From Chlamydia trachomatis (GTDB taxonomy: Bacteria > Chlamydiota > Chlamydiia > Chlamydiales > 2-12-FULL-49-11), in NCBI GenBank assembly GCA_945870925.1, contig CAMBTZ010000019.1:1-14844 (forward strand): a DNA stretch of 14,844 nt, read 5' to 3'. How positions within the stretch are numbered: position 1 is the stretch's first letter; each line of letters begins with the position of its first letter. The notes beneath the pieces are model-generated. The model was not told the origin of the DNA and searched no databases. It worked only from the letters and a program-made list of their open reading frames with translations. This document shows positions 1-7,681 of the stretch, in pieces. A program made the translations under genes and the position numbers.

Positions 1-901
1 TATTTTTACATCCTGCTTCCCAAGGAATTTTAGATTCCTCCAAAGATCCAAGCGGTGCATCTATATCGCACCAAGAGAGCTTTTTAAGGCCTAATAATTT
101 AGCTTTATGCTCCATGTATTTAACAAGAGGAGCTTTATTTTTTGAGACAACATCCCACATTGTTGTAAGGGTTTTCTCATCAATTCTATTGTTTGACAAA
201 GTTTCATGAAGGTAGCTTTTCCAGCCCCTTTCTTTGTAAAGTGTAAGACGAAAATCGATAATATTGTTGAGAATTTGACCAAAAATTGCTTCGTTTTTTG
301 AAAGCTCATTCTCCATACTTGCAAATGCTTCTTTGCGAACAGATCGGTCGGTATGAGAAAATAATTTTTCTAATTTGCTTAAATTTAGGTTTTTGCCCTC
401 TGTTGGAAAGCTTATATTCCCCATAACCGAGTAGTAAAGAGTTGTGTAAGCAGAGTGTCCGGAAATGGCTAATTCATTAACTAAAAGCTCCTTTTCTAAA
501 GCCATTTTTTCTTTTGCAAGAGTGCGCATTTCTTTTAAAGAAAATGCAATCGGGGTCTCTTTTTTTAAAAGTTGTTCAAACTCCTTATCAGAAAGGGCTA
601 ATAGGAGAGCCTCTATTTTTTGAGTAGCGCTATCAAGAGCTGCACCTACCATATTGTAATTTGCTTCCGCCTGAGTTGCCCTTGTATCGGAAATGTCTGT
701 TGATGACAAGCATGCAATGAGTGATCCCGCTTCATGAACTTCTTCTAAAAGAATTTGATAAGGGTTAAATAGTTCAGGAATTTTGAGAGGCAGATTTTTG
801 ATCTGCTCTAAGAGGGAATTCAGGTGTTTTTCAATTTTTTCATAGGATAATCCGGATCCATGAAGAACTTGATCGAGATTCCACGTTTGTTTATAGTCCA
901 T
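1..901 (-). CDS. pepF: Oligoendopeptidase F (M3B family), 3'-truncated by window edge
   Basis: Reading leftward from ATG at 901-899, the frame stays open for 300 codons to the window edge, so the C-terminal part is missing. The N-terminus (MDYKQTWNLDQVL) and the stretch near residues 280-290 (KLLGLKKLSWCDIDAPL) are typical of the oligoendopeptidase F branch of M3 metallopeptidases, cytosolic zinc enzymes that cut short peptides. The family is about 600 residues long and its catalytic HExxH lies in the C-terminal half, so zinc ligands cannot be checked here. The start is divergent from mutL with only 29 bases between the two start codons, and no strong Shine-Dalgarno precedes it. Family call is from recognisable sequence; substrate is inferred from the family. 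Confidence 0.85.
   Translation of the reverse strand, partial: MDYKQTWNLDQVLHGSGLSYEKIEKHLNSLLEQIKNLPLKIPELFNPYQILLEEVHEAGSLIACLSSTDISDTRATQAEANYNMVGAALDSATQKIEALLLALSDKEFEQLLKKETPIAFSLKEMRTLAKEKMALEKELLVNELAISGHSAYTTLYYSVMGNISFPTEGKNLNLSKLEKLFSHTDRSVRKEAFASMENELSKNEAIFGQILNNIIDFRLTLYKERGWKSYLHETLSNNRIDEKTLTTMWDVVSKNKAPLVKYMEHKAKLLGLKKLSWCDIDAPLGSLEESKIPWEAGCKN
869..897 (+). promoter_or_regulatory. Predicted sigma-70-type promoter for mutL-pepP-ispF
   Basis: TTGATC (869-874), a 17-base spacer and TATAGT (892-897) would start transcription near 904, giving a leader of about 26 bases before the GTG of mutL. The promoter lies within the first codons of the divergent pepF gene. This is pattern matching only. 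Confidence 0.45.
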
Positions 902-930
902 TACGACAATGTAAGGAAAAGGACTTTTTA

Positions 931-2580
931 GTGCCAGCAAAAATACGAGTACTATCCGAATCGACAATTAATCAGATTGCTGCCGGTGAGATTATTGAAA
1001 ATCCGGCTTCTTTAATAAAAGAGCTAATTGAAAATTCTCTTGATGCAAGAGCTTCTAAAATATTAATAGATATCCATGGCGGGGGTCAGTTTTTTATTCA
1101 AGTGATAGATGACGGATTTGGTATGGGAAGAGATGATGCTATACTCTCTTTAGAAAGGCATGCCACATCAAAAATTTCAGAATTTTCTGATTTGAGTTCT
1201 TTAGCGAGTATGGGATTTCGCGGTGAAGCGCTCGCATCGATTGCTGCTGTTTCTAAATTTGAGCTAGAGACTGCTGAAAAAGGGGCGATTGGAACTAAAA
1301 TTATTTGTAATGGCGGTAAGATTCTAAGAGCAGACCCTTTTTCAAGAAATCACGGTACTACTGTTAAAGTTTCTGATCTATTTTATAATGTGCCGGCTAG
1401 GAAAAAATTTCAAAAATCAGCCACTCAATCAACATCAGAAATTGTAAAAATGTTAACAAGGGTCTCTTTAGCCCACAGAGAAGTCTCTTTTACACTTACG
1501 TCAAATGCTAAAGAACTGTTATTTACCTCCAATAAAGAGGATACAAGAATTGAAGAGGTTTTGGGAAAGGAATTTTTAGTTGATACAAAAAAAATTTTTT
1601 GGGAAAAAGAAGGTTATAAAATTCGTGGTATAGTTGGTTCTCCGCTTAATGTACGATCAAATAGGTTAGGACAATATTTGCTGGTAAATAAAAGGCCTGT
1701 TGTTTCAAATCTTGTTGAAAGAGCAATTCAAGAGGGATTTGGAACAAGAATTGGTAGTAAAGATTATCCCTTGTTTGTACTTTGGATCGACGTTCCTCCT
1801 AGCTTGATTGATGTTAATGTCCACCCTCAGAAAATATTTGTCCGATTTTCTGAAGAGGAAAAAATGCATCACTATATAAAAACAGCAATCGAAGAGAGCT
1901 TCTTTCAAGTACCAAAAAAAATTGTCGTCTCAAAAATTGAACTGCCGGCTCCTTCTTTTGTTGAGACAAAGATTGAGTATCAACCAACGTTTGCAATTAA
2001 TGAAGCTTCTTTAATCAAAGAAGATATTGAAGTAATTGGATTTTATGAAGATGTTGCTATTGTGAAAATCCCACAAATGCTCCCGTTTTTTCCGGAAGAG
2101 AGGCTTGTTTTTGTTGATACAATAAAATTGGATGCTAAAGTCCAATTTCAAAGGATGCTTACAAGATTAAAGGAGGGAAAAGAGAGCGAAAAAGAGATGC
2201 TCCTCTTTCCTGAAGTGCTTAAATTTTCAAAAGGAGAAGAGGAGATTGTTCTTAAGCACGAAATGCTCCTTAATAGAATGGGGATCGGAATTAGGCCATT
2301 TGGTAAGGAGACTTTTTTACTCGACGCGCTCTCACCGCTTTTTTCATTAGATTCTGTAAGAAAGGTAATTGATCTGCTACTTGTAGAGTTTCATAAAGAG
2401 TTTAGTTTAGAAGCCGTTGTAAAAACGGTTATCAACTTTAGATCACCTAGAATTGTGGGTAATAACGAACTTAAACACTTATTAAATGAGGTGCTTAAGA
2501 TGGATGATCCGTTTTATGCACCAAATGGCAAATTGATTATGGTAAATTTTAACAAGGAAGAGTTCTTTGGTAAAAAATGA
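931..2580 (+). CDS. mutL: DNA mismatch repair protein MutL
   Basis: MutL links mismatch recognition by MutS to downstream repair. The N-terminal GHKL ATPase is intact: ELIENSLDA (residues 31-39, with the predicted general base E31 and Mg-binding N35), DDGFGM (60-65), ATSKI (78-82) and GFRGEAL (95-101), followed by the transducer signature IDVNVHPQK near residue 292. A linker around residues 330-370 leads to a C-terminal dimerisation domain ending in APNGKLIM. The usual endonuclease motif DQHAxxExxxxE is not present; the equivalent stretch reads LVFVDTIKLDAKVQFQRML. The start is GTG at 931, preceded by AAAAGGA (917-923) at a spacing of 7. At 549 residues it is a little shorter than typical MutL. 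Its stop lies 14 bases inside pepP, implying cotranscription. Confidence 0.93.
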   Translation: MPAKIRVLSESTINQIAAGEIIENPASLIKELIENSLDARASKILIDIHGGGQFFIQVIDDGFGMGRDDAILSLERHATSKISEFSDLSSLASMGFRGEALASIAAVSKFELETAEKGAIGTKIICNGGKILRADPFSRNHGTTVKVSDLFYNVPARKKFQKSATQSTSEIVKMLTRVSLAHREVSFTLTSNAKELLFTSNKEDTRIEEVLGKEFLVDTKKIFWEKEGYKIRGIVGSPLNVRSNRLGQYLLVNKRPVVSNLVERAIQEGFGTRIGSKDYPLFVLWIDVPPSLIDVNVHPQKIFVRFSEEEKMHHYIKTAIEESFFQVPKKIVVSKIELPAPSFVETKIEYQPTFAINEASLIKEDIEVIGFYEDVAIVKIPQMLPFFPEERLVFVDTIKLDAKVQFQRMLTRLKEGKESEKEMLLFPEVLKFSKGEEEIVLKHEMLLNRMGIGIRPFGKETFLLDALSPLFSLDSVRKVIDLLLVEFHKEFSLEAVVKTVINFRSPRIVGNNELKHLLNEVLKMDDPFYAPNGKLIMVNFNKEEFFGKK

Positions 2581-3238
2581 AGAAGAGATAGCTTTACTTC
2601 GAGCGAGTGCAAAACTGAATCTTGAAGCACTTAACTTCATATTTGACTCTTTGATAGAGGGGATTTCAGAAATTGAGGTTGAAAAAGGGTATAAGCACTA
2701 TATTTTAGAGCGCGGATCTTCCCAAACTGCCTTTGATCCGATCATCGGTTTTGGCGATCACACAGCTACACCGCATCATAAAGTGACCGATCGAAAATTA
2801 AAAAAAGGGGATCCGGTGACCCTTGATGTCGGCCTCGTGCTAAATGGTTATGCAAGCGATGTGACAAGATCGTTTGTGTTTAAAGAAGACAAAGATCTGA
2901 AATTTTCTAAAATTGTGAGAGAAGCTCACCTAAAAGCGCTTCAGATGTGTAGACCAGGAGTTGCTTTTTCAGATATTGGAAAAATGGTCGATGATTTTTT
3001 TCTAGAAAAGGGTGTTTTTGAATTTAGAAAGCATAATCTTGGGCATGGAGTTGGGAAAGTAGTTCATGAAGATCCTCGAGTAACAAGTCCGGACAATATT
3101 TTGCAAGCTGGAATGTGTATTACAATTGAGCCGGGATTATACCAGGCTGGATTTTATGGTTACAGACATGAGGATACAATACTCATTACAAAAGAGGGGT
3201 TTGAGAATTTCTATGAAAGTTGGGATCGGACAAGATAG
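2567..3238 (+). CDS. pepP: Xaa-Pro aminopeptidase-type M24 metallopeptidase, catalytic domain only
   Basis: This 223-residue protein is a complete M24 ('pita-bread') catalytic domain. All five dimetal ligands are visible: D of TLDVG, D of ASDVTRSF, H of HNLGHGVG, E of TIEPGLY and E of YRHEDT. The substrate-binding PHH before KVTDR is also present. Such enzymes remove N-terminal residues ahead of proline in the cytosol; methionine aminopeptidase shares the fold, but the sequence style (YASDVTRSF, GHGVGKVVHEDP) is prolidase/PepP. The creatinase-like N-terminal domain, present in the longer Chlamydia PepP (about 356 residues as I recall), is absent because the frame begins inside mutL. The start used is TTG at 2567, with AAGGAAG at 2554-2560 as ribosome binding site. 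It overlaps mutL by 14 bases and ispF by 26. Confidence 0.85.
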   Translation: MVKNEEEIALLRASAKLNLEALNFIFDSLIEGISEIEVEKGYKHYILERGSSQTAFDPIIGFGDHTATPHHKVTDRKLKKGDPVTLDVGLVLNGYASDVTRSFVFKEDKDLKFSKIVREAHLKALQMCRPGVAFSDIGKMVDDFFLEKGVFEFRKHNLGHGVGKVVHEDPRVTSPDNILQAGMCITIEPGLYQAGFYGYRHEDTILITKEGFENFYESWDRTR

Positions 3239-3680
3239 TCACAGGTTTTTAAAAGAAAAAGAAAATAAAATTTGCCGAATCGGCGGTGTTGAATTTCAGG
3301 ATGTTCCTGGGTTTGATGCAGACTCGGATGGAGACGTAGTCTACCATGCTATTTGTAACGCAATTACTTCTATTACGCATGTTCATATTATGGGTGACCT
3401 TGCAAAAAAAATGTACAAACAAGGCATAACTGACAGTAAAGAGTATCTCTTAGAAGCAAAAAAAAGTCTTGGAGAGTATAAAATAGCGCACATTTCAATT
3501 GTGATTGAGGGCAAACGTCCTCAGCTGCAATCTGCATTGCACCAAATGAGAGTTAATATTGCAAATATTCTAGATCTCAATATTTCAGAAATTGGAATTA
3601 CATGTACATCCGGAAATAACCTTGATGATTTAGGGTCCGGACTCGGAATGCAATCCCATTGTATTTTAACAATTATTTAG
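3213..3680 (+). CDS. ispF: 2-C-methyl-D-erythritol 2,4-cyclodiphosphate synthase
   Basis: IspF makes the cyclic diphosphate intermediate of the MEP isoprenoid pathway. The ATG at 3213 is chosen, not the in-frame ATG at 3126, because MKVGIGQDSHRF is the classic IspF N-terminus and gives the normal length (155 residues). Metal ligands D8 and H10 and the DSDGDVVYHA motif (H45, equivalent to E. coli H42) are present. The loop after MGDL (residues 60-75) and the C-terminal motif (TCTSGNNLDDLGSGLGM, where E. coli has a TTTEK-type sequence) are divergent, as is common in chlamydial homologues. The first 26 bases lie inside pepP, so translation is probably coupled. Its stop overlaps the cysJ-like stop on the other strand by 4 bases; ispF beside cysJ is also the Chlamydia order. 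Confidence 0.9.
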   Translation: MKVGIGQDSHRFLKEKENKICRIGGVEFQDVPGFDADSDGDVVYHAICNAITSITHVHIMGDLAKKMYKQGITDSKEYLLEAKKSLGEYKIAHISIVIEGKRPQLQSALHQMRVNIANILDLNISEIGITCTSGNNLDDLGSGLGMQSHCILTII

Positions 3681-4837
3681 TAGATGTCTAAAAGGAGTCT
3701 TTTTTCGTGGCGGAGATTTTTGAAAAAAGCTTTTGCTTCATCATGTGACATTTGCCCTTCGCTTTCAGCTATAACAATAAGAGTTTTTTGCACGTCTTTT
3801 CCCATAGCTTTTGCATCACCGCATATATAGATGTGTGCCCCATCTTCTTTAATCCATTTCCAGAGATCTTTTTTCTCCTTAAGCATCAGGTCTTGAACGT
3901 AAGTTTTTTCGGAAGAGTCTCTAGAGAAAGCGGTATCAAGTCTTAATAGGCCTGATTGAACATATTCTGTTAGCTCTTCACGATAGTGAAAGTCGAATTC
4001 CTTTTGACGGTCGCCTGTGAATAGCCAGTTTTTACCTGTAGCGCTTGTAGCTTCGCGCTCTTGAAGAAAGCCTCTAAGTGAAGCAAGGCCTGTTCCGGGT
4101 CCGATCATAATAATCGGTGTAGACAGATCTTCAGGAAGGGTAAAGGCTTGATTGTGCTGTAAAAATAGACGGATTCCATTACCCGGACTAATTGTTTTGA
4201 GATAGCTTGCCATGATGCTTTCTTTAGATCTTCCAGCGTCGTTATAAAAAAATGAGGCAACCATAAAGTGTGCGAAATCGCCGATTTTTTTCATTGAGGA
4301 GGCGATTGAATAATAACGCGGCAGCATGGGCATTGTAATATCAACTAATTCTTGTAAAGGGATGGAAGGGTGCCAGAAGGATGTTAAAAATGTGGCCAAA
4401 TTGTTGTTCTCACAGAAGGTTCGTAATTGTCCTTTATCATCTAGAAGTTCTTGGGTAAGTTTTGTTGGATGATGTTTCTGAGTAAGAGCAATATGGAGAG
4501 AGGTGATGTGGGAGATATTTGCATGTTTGCGGATAAACTCTTCAAATGTTAGAGAAATGCCGGTTTTTGTAAAAACCATAAAATTTTTACAAGGTATTCC
4601 AAGTGGTCTAAAAACCTCGTCGACATACGGTGAGAGGTTTTCTGGTAATAAACCAAAGCTAGAGCCAACTTCATATGTGATATCGGAGTTGCGTAAATCA
4701 CATACAATATGCAAAATTTCTTTAGAGGACCCAATTTTTGTCAAAAGCCTGCACTCAACTAATGGTGCTGAATAAGGTGTATGACGATCATAATGGGTCT
4801 TAACTTTATTAGATTCATAGGGTAGGTTCATAGGCAT
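3677..4837 (-). CDS. cysJ: CysJ-like NADPH:flavin diflavin reductase (FAD/NADPH domains, no flavodoxin domain)
   Basis: A 386-residue protein with the ferredoxin-NADP reductase-like half of sulfite reductase flavoprotein/cytochrome P450 reductase. Visible motifs are the FAD-binding RYYSIAS (174-180), the second FAD loop around SYLKTISPGNGIRL (211-224), the NADPH pyrophosphate loop GPGTGLASLRGFLQER (246-261), YICGDAKAMGKDV (337-349) and a terminal DIY whose tyrosine should stack on the flavin. The N-terminal flavodoxin (FMN) domain of enterobacterial CysJ is missing, as I recall for chlamydial homologues annotated cysJ. No sulfite reductase haem subunit is in the window, so true function is uncertain; electrons from NADPH probably pass to an unknown partner. 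Start is ATG 4837 or ATG 4831; neither has a clear Shine-Dalgarno. Confidence 0.82.
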   Translation of the reverse strand: MPMNLPYESNKVKTHYDRHTPYSAPLVECRLLTKIGSSKEILHIVCDLRNSDITYEVGSSFGLLPENLSPYVDEVFRPLGIPCKNFMVFTKTGISLTFEEFIRKHANISHITSLHIALTQKHHPTKLTQELLDDKGQLRTFCENNNLATFLTSFWHPSIPLQELVDITMPMLPRYYSIASSMKKIGDFAHFMVASFFYNDAGRSKESIMASYLKTISPGNGIRLFLQHNQAFTLPEDLSTPIIMIGPGTGLASLRGFLQEREATSATGKNWLFTGDRQKEFDFHYREELTEYVQSGLLRLDTAFSRDSSEKTYVQDLMLKEKKDLWKWIKEDGAHIYICGDAKAMGKDVQKTLIVIAESEGQMSHDEAKAFFKNLRHEKRLLLDIY

Positions 4838-4975
4838 ATGAAAAATTTTTTGGTTATAATTCTTTTTTCAAGTTTTTTATTTACATCATGTACTTCGGGT
4901 GCTCCCGAACGTAACTATATTATGGGTGACTCAGTTGAGCACAAAGACCCTCGGATAACTATTGTACCACAATAG
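4838..4975 (+). CDS. Small predicted lipoprotein, 45 residues
   Basis: An ATG-initiated frame of 45 codons plus TAG. The product has a basic N-terminus (MKN), a hydrophobic run FLVIILFSSFLF (4-15) and a lipobox-like TSC with Cys18, followed by 27 polar residues ending in ITIVPQ. This is the standard architecture for export by Sec, lipidation on cysteine and signal peptidase II cleavage, leaving a mature peptide of 28 residues. It fills almost all the gap between the divergent cysJ-like gene and the convergent gltX (6 bases away). Its ATG is immediately adjacent to the cysJ ATG on the other strand, forming CATATG at 4835-4840. It has only one cysteine after cleavage, so it is not the cysteine-rich OmcA found beside gltX in Chlamydia. 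Function unknown. Confidence 0.65.
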   Translation: MKNFLVIILFSSFLFTSCTSGAPERNYIMGDSVEHKDPRITIVPQ

Positions 4976-4981
4976 CGAATA

Positions 4982-6508
4982 TTATAATGCAGGAGAGCTT
5001 ATACTGTTTGATATAAGGGATTTGCAGTTACGTGAACGCCAGGTTTCTTGCAATTTTTCTAGTTTCTTATTGGAAAGGCCGCCGAGAAATTCGATGGATT
5101 TAAGAAGTCTGGCCCTTGATTTGTGTTCTCCAAGGATCTCAAACGAGTCGAAAAGGGGAGGCCCGTGATGTTTTCCCATAAATGTGGCATACATGATGGG
5201 GATCATTACATTTTTAAAGTGAACACCAAATACTTCGGATACATCCTTAGATGCAACTTCAATATTAGCCTTATTCCACTGCTCAAGTTCATCAAGTTTC
5301 CAAAGAAGAGCTTGTAAAATTTGTGCCGCTTCCTCAGCTTTTATCCCTTTCGGAGTGAAAAGAGCTTCTGTGTATTTCAGGTGATTGATAAAGAAAAAGT
5401 CGCAAAGATCGATAAAATCGCCAAAAGTTTTAATGCGTGTATGAACTAAAGGCATCAACTTTGCCATGAACTCATCATTAAATCCCCAATCGCGAATTCT
5501 TCCCCAAAGATCTTCCACTTTAACTGAATTGATCAAATATTGTTGATTCATCCACTCAAGTTTTTTTATGTCAAAAACAGCGCCGGAAACACCAACCCTG
5601 CTAATATCGAATGTTTTAATTACTTCATCAAGATTGTAAATTTCTTTATCGCCCGGCATGCTATAGCCCATCAATGTTAGAAAATTTCGTAATGCTTCGG
5701 GAAGATAACCGCTGTCTCGATAATAATAGGCTGAAGTAGGATTTTTTCTTTTTGATAGTTTCTTGCCATCAACTCCTAAAAGTAGGGGCATATGCGCAAA
5801 TATAGGAGGAGTCCAGCCAAAAGCTTCGTATAGAAGAATATGCTTGGGTGTTGAACTTATCCACTCATCGCCTCTAATTACATGAGAAATCCTCATCTCG
5901 TGATCGTCAACAACGTTTGCTAAATGATAAGTCGGAAATAGATCGGATTTAAGCAATACTTGATCATCAACATCGCTACATGGAGTTGAAATCCTACCCT
6001 TAATTGCATCTTGAAAAACAACTTCGCCTGTCATGGGAACTTTTAATCGAATTACAAAAGGTCTGCCACTCTTCTCAAATTCAGCAATCTCTTCAGGACT
6101 TAAATTTCTGTGCCTTCTGTCATACCCGCCTCTGCCGCCCGTCTTTTGACTAACAAGACGCATCTCATTAAGTTCCTCAGCAGTAGTAAAGCACTTATAA
6201 GCCTTTCCGGCGCGCAATAGTTCAAAACAAGCCTTTTGATACAATTCCGTCCGCTCTGACTGCCTATAAGACTCATAAGGTCCGCCCACATCAGGGCCCT
6301 CATCCCATGAAATCCCAAGCCACTTCAAAGATTCAAAAATACTCGTCTCATACTCCCGACGACTCCGCGTCTGATCTGTGTCCTCAATCCTCAAAATAAA
6401 TTTGCCACCATGATGCCTTGCAAAAATTAGATTAAAGAGCGCCATATACAGCGTTCCAATATGCGGATGTCCCGTTGGGGAGGGTGCAATTCTAGTACGA
6501 ACTTCCAT
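4982..6508 (-). CDS. gltX: Glutamyl-tRNA synthetase
   Basis: Class I aminoacyl-tRNA synthetase that charges tRNA-Glu; in Chlamydia, which lacks GlnRS, the enzyme is known to be non-discriminating and also makes Glu-tRNA-Gln for the GatCAB amidotransferase. The HIGH signature appears as HPHIGT (residues 14-19) after APSPTG, and the KMSKS loop appears as KLSKR (250-254) after LLGVDGK. FILRIEDTDQTRSRREYE (37-54) and VIRGDEWISSTPKH (210-223) are further family blocks. The length of 508 is normal and the anticodon-binding C-terminal domain follows residue 330. Start ATG at 6508 gives MEVRTRIAPSPTGHPHIG. It lies 45 bases downstream of the toxin-like gene on the same strand, so the two may share a transcript. 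Confidence 0.95.
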   Translation of the reverse strand: MEVRTRIAPSPTGHPHIGTLYMALFNLIFARHHGGKFILRIEDTDQTRSRREYETSIFESLKWLGISWDEGPDVGGPYESYRQSERTELYQKACFELLRAGKAYKCFTTAEELNEMRLVSQKTGGRGGYDRRHRNLSPEEIAEFEKSGRPFVIRLKVPMTGEVVFQDAIKGRISTPCSDVDDQVLLKSDLFPTYHLANVVDDHEMRISHVIRGDEWISSTPKHILLYEAFGWTPPIFAHMPLLLGVDGKKLSKRKNPTSAYYYRDSGYLPEALRNFLTLMGYSMPGDKEIYNLDEVIKTFDISRVGVSGAVFDIKKLEWMNQQYLINSVKVEDLWGRIRDWGFNDEFMAKLMPLVHTRIKTFGDFIDLCDFFFINHLKYTEALFTPKGIKAEEAAQILQALLWKLDELEQWNKANIEVASKDVSEVFGVHFKNVMIPIMYATFMGKHHGPPLFDSFEILGEHKSRARLLKSIEFLGGLSNKKLEKLQETWRSRNCKSLISNSISSPAL

Positions 6509-6553
6509 AGCCTAAAAGAATACCTGATAGTACAATTAGTTTTCAATACTTAG

Positions 6554-7348
6554 CTACGATTCTTTTGGTTCTAATAATCCAATAAAGGTTACTTTTGTTG
6601 GGTTTTCATATGAAAACCTGACTCCGATACCATCGGAACGTATAATCTCTAATATATGTTGTCCGTATCTCTTGCGTTCACGGCTCATAGAATTTTTAAT
6701 AAAAGAGCCTTTTGCGGGATCATCTAGAATGCTTTCTAATAAGTGTAAACCTTTTAAATTGAAGGCAGAAAAGTCGCCTTTTGTAGGTCCATATAGATGA
6801 GACGTCCTTCTTTGGGAATGCTTCTGAAAAGCACGTCCGACTTTGGTCAGATAAGGACCTTTCCGAGCTGTTTCTAATAGGGTTGATGCTTCATTAAGTA
6901 AGGTGCTACGATCAGGGATTTCTAAGATTGAACAAGGGATAGAGGTTACCTCCGGAGCAAGCATTAGTGGTGGAGGGAGGCAGGTTAATGGTATAGATCC
7001 ATCTGCATGAGCTAGGGTTCTATGAGTAACTATCTTTAAAAAGGAATCAGAAGGGGGTTTTCTCATTGCTGTAAGTGCTTCCATAACTCCTAAACAAACG
7101 GCATCAGTTGATGACAGCGTTAATGAAACTTTAGAGGCAAGATCTACCCTTGTTAACTGTGCTTGTGGAGTTGGTTTTACTGAGGCTCTGGGAGGCCAAG
7201 AAGCTGATACGCAAGTTGCAGCTATAGCAGAGGGTGCATCAAAAACAGATGGGTTTTCTTTATCCGATGATGAGGCTCTTTTAAAGGGTCTATCACTAAT
7301 TAAATGTGTATCCAAGCTCGGAATTGAGGATCTTCTTGCAGCTTCCAT
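6554..7348 (-). CDS. Protein with C-terminal polymorphic-toxin (RNase-type) like domain
   Basis: A 264-residue protein of two parts. Residues 1 to about 150 are rich in Ser, Ala and Pro with no recognised domain or signal peptide. Residues 164-261 resemble a domain I know only from the C-terminal tips of CdiA/Rhs/MafB-like bacterial toxins: LTKVGRAFQKH (167-177), N197 and G200, ILDDP (207-211), RYGQHILEI (227-235), DGIGVRF (239-245) and FIGLLEP (255-261), matching the remembered pattern LTKxGRxxxKH...N..GQ..LDDIL..P...DGxGxRF...FxGFLEP. Those domains are thought to be RNases; the conserved Arg, Lys and His fit acid-base catalysis. Start ATG 7348 has GGAG (7357-7354) five bases upstream. In a chlamydia it could be a secreted effector. 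Base composition looks richer in GC than its neighbours in the lines I counted (about half GC in two of them). Confidence 0.6.
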   Translation of the reverse strand: MEAARRSSIPSLDTHLISDRPFKRASSSDKENPSVFDAPSAIAATCVSASWPPRASVKPTPQAQLTRVDLASKVSLTLSSTDAVCLGVMEALTAMRKPPSDSFLKIVTHRTLAHADGSIPLTCLPPPLMLAPEVTSIPCSILEIPDRSTLLNEASTLLETARKGPYLTKVGRAFQKHSQRRTSHLYGPTKGDFSAFNLKGLHLLESILDDPAKGSFIKNSMSRERKRYGQHILEIIRSDGIGVRFSYENPTKVTFIGLLEPKES

Positions 7349-7378
7349 AATTACTCCATAATTAATTTAGTTACGTTA

Positions 7379-7408
7379 ATTATAAGTAATAAAAGTAATA
7401 ACAGGCAA
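7379..7408 (-). promoter_or_regulatory. Predicted promoter of the toxin-like gene
   Basis: On the minus strand, TTGCCT (7408-7403), an 18-base spacer and a perfect TATAAT (7384-7379) would start transcription near 7372, about 24 bases before the ATG at 7348. Confidence 0.5.
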
Positions 7409-7417
7409 GAGTTATTA
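7396..7417. promoter_or_regulatory. Inverted repeat over the -35 box of the toxin-like gene (candidate operator)
   Basis: TAATAAC (7396-7402) and GTTATTA (7411-7417) form a perfect 7-base inverted repeat with an 8-base centre that contains the predicted -35 element. The position suits a repressor site. In AT-rich DNA a chance dyad of this size is possible. Confidence 0.3.
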
Positions 7418-7529
7418 AAATTTTAATCAAATTATAATAATAAGTATTTTAATTCGGAACTATACGAAAAATGATTGAAGAATCCGCTTGATAAAAAACC
7501 CCATTGATAGTGCATAATCTCATGCATGA

Positions 7530-7593
7530 ATTTTTCTACCACCCGCGAACACGGTTCGCTAGAGTACGCAGAGCCCATAGAGAAAGAAAATAA
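7530..7593 (+). repeat. Left arm of inverted repeat flanking the GxxExxY gene
   Basis: This 64-base arm matches the reverse complement of 8005-8068 at roughly 50 of 65 aligned columns by hand. Shared blocks include ATTTTT, TACCAC, GCTAGAG and GCCCAnAGAG. It contains a hairpin, GCGAAC (7545-7550), loop ACG, GTTCGC (7554-7559). The first 20 or so codons of the GxxExxY gene are encoded within it. Confidence 0.75.
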
Positions 7594-7681
7594 GATTACA
7601 GGAAATATCATTGGAGCAGCCATAGATGTACATCGAATTCTTAGACCCGGACTTTTGGAATCTGCATATGAAGCTTGTTTA

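Noticed and set aside
91..324. 77-residue minus-strand frame at the window start
   Set aside because: Out-of-frame shadow inside pepF, whose reading frame has clear family sequence over the same DNA.
3126..3212. N-terminal extension of IspF
   Set aside because: The 29 extra residues are the shifted frame of pepP; the canonical IspF start is the ATG at 3213.
4838..4975. Small lipoprotein as an OmcA homologue because of its position by gltX
   Set aside because: It has a single cysteine at the lipobox and none of OmcA's cysteine-rich tail, and is on the opposite strand to gltX.
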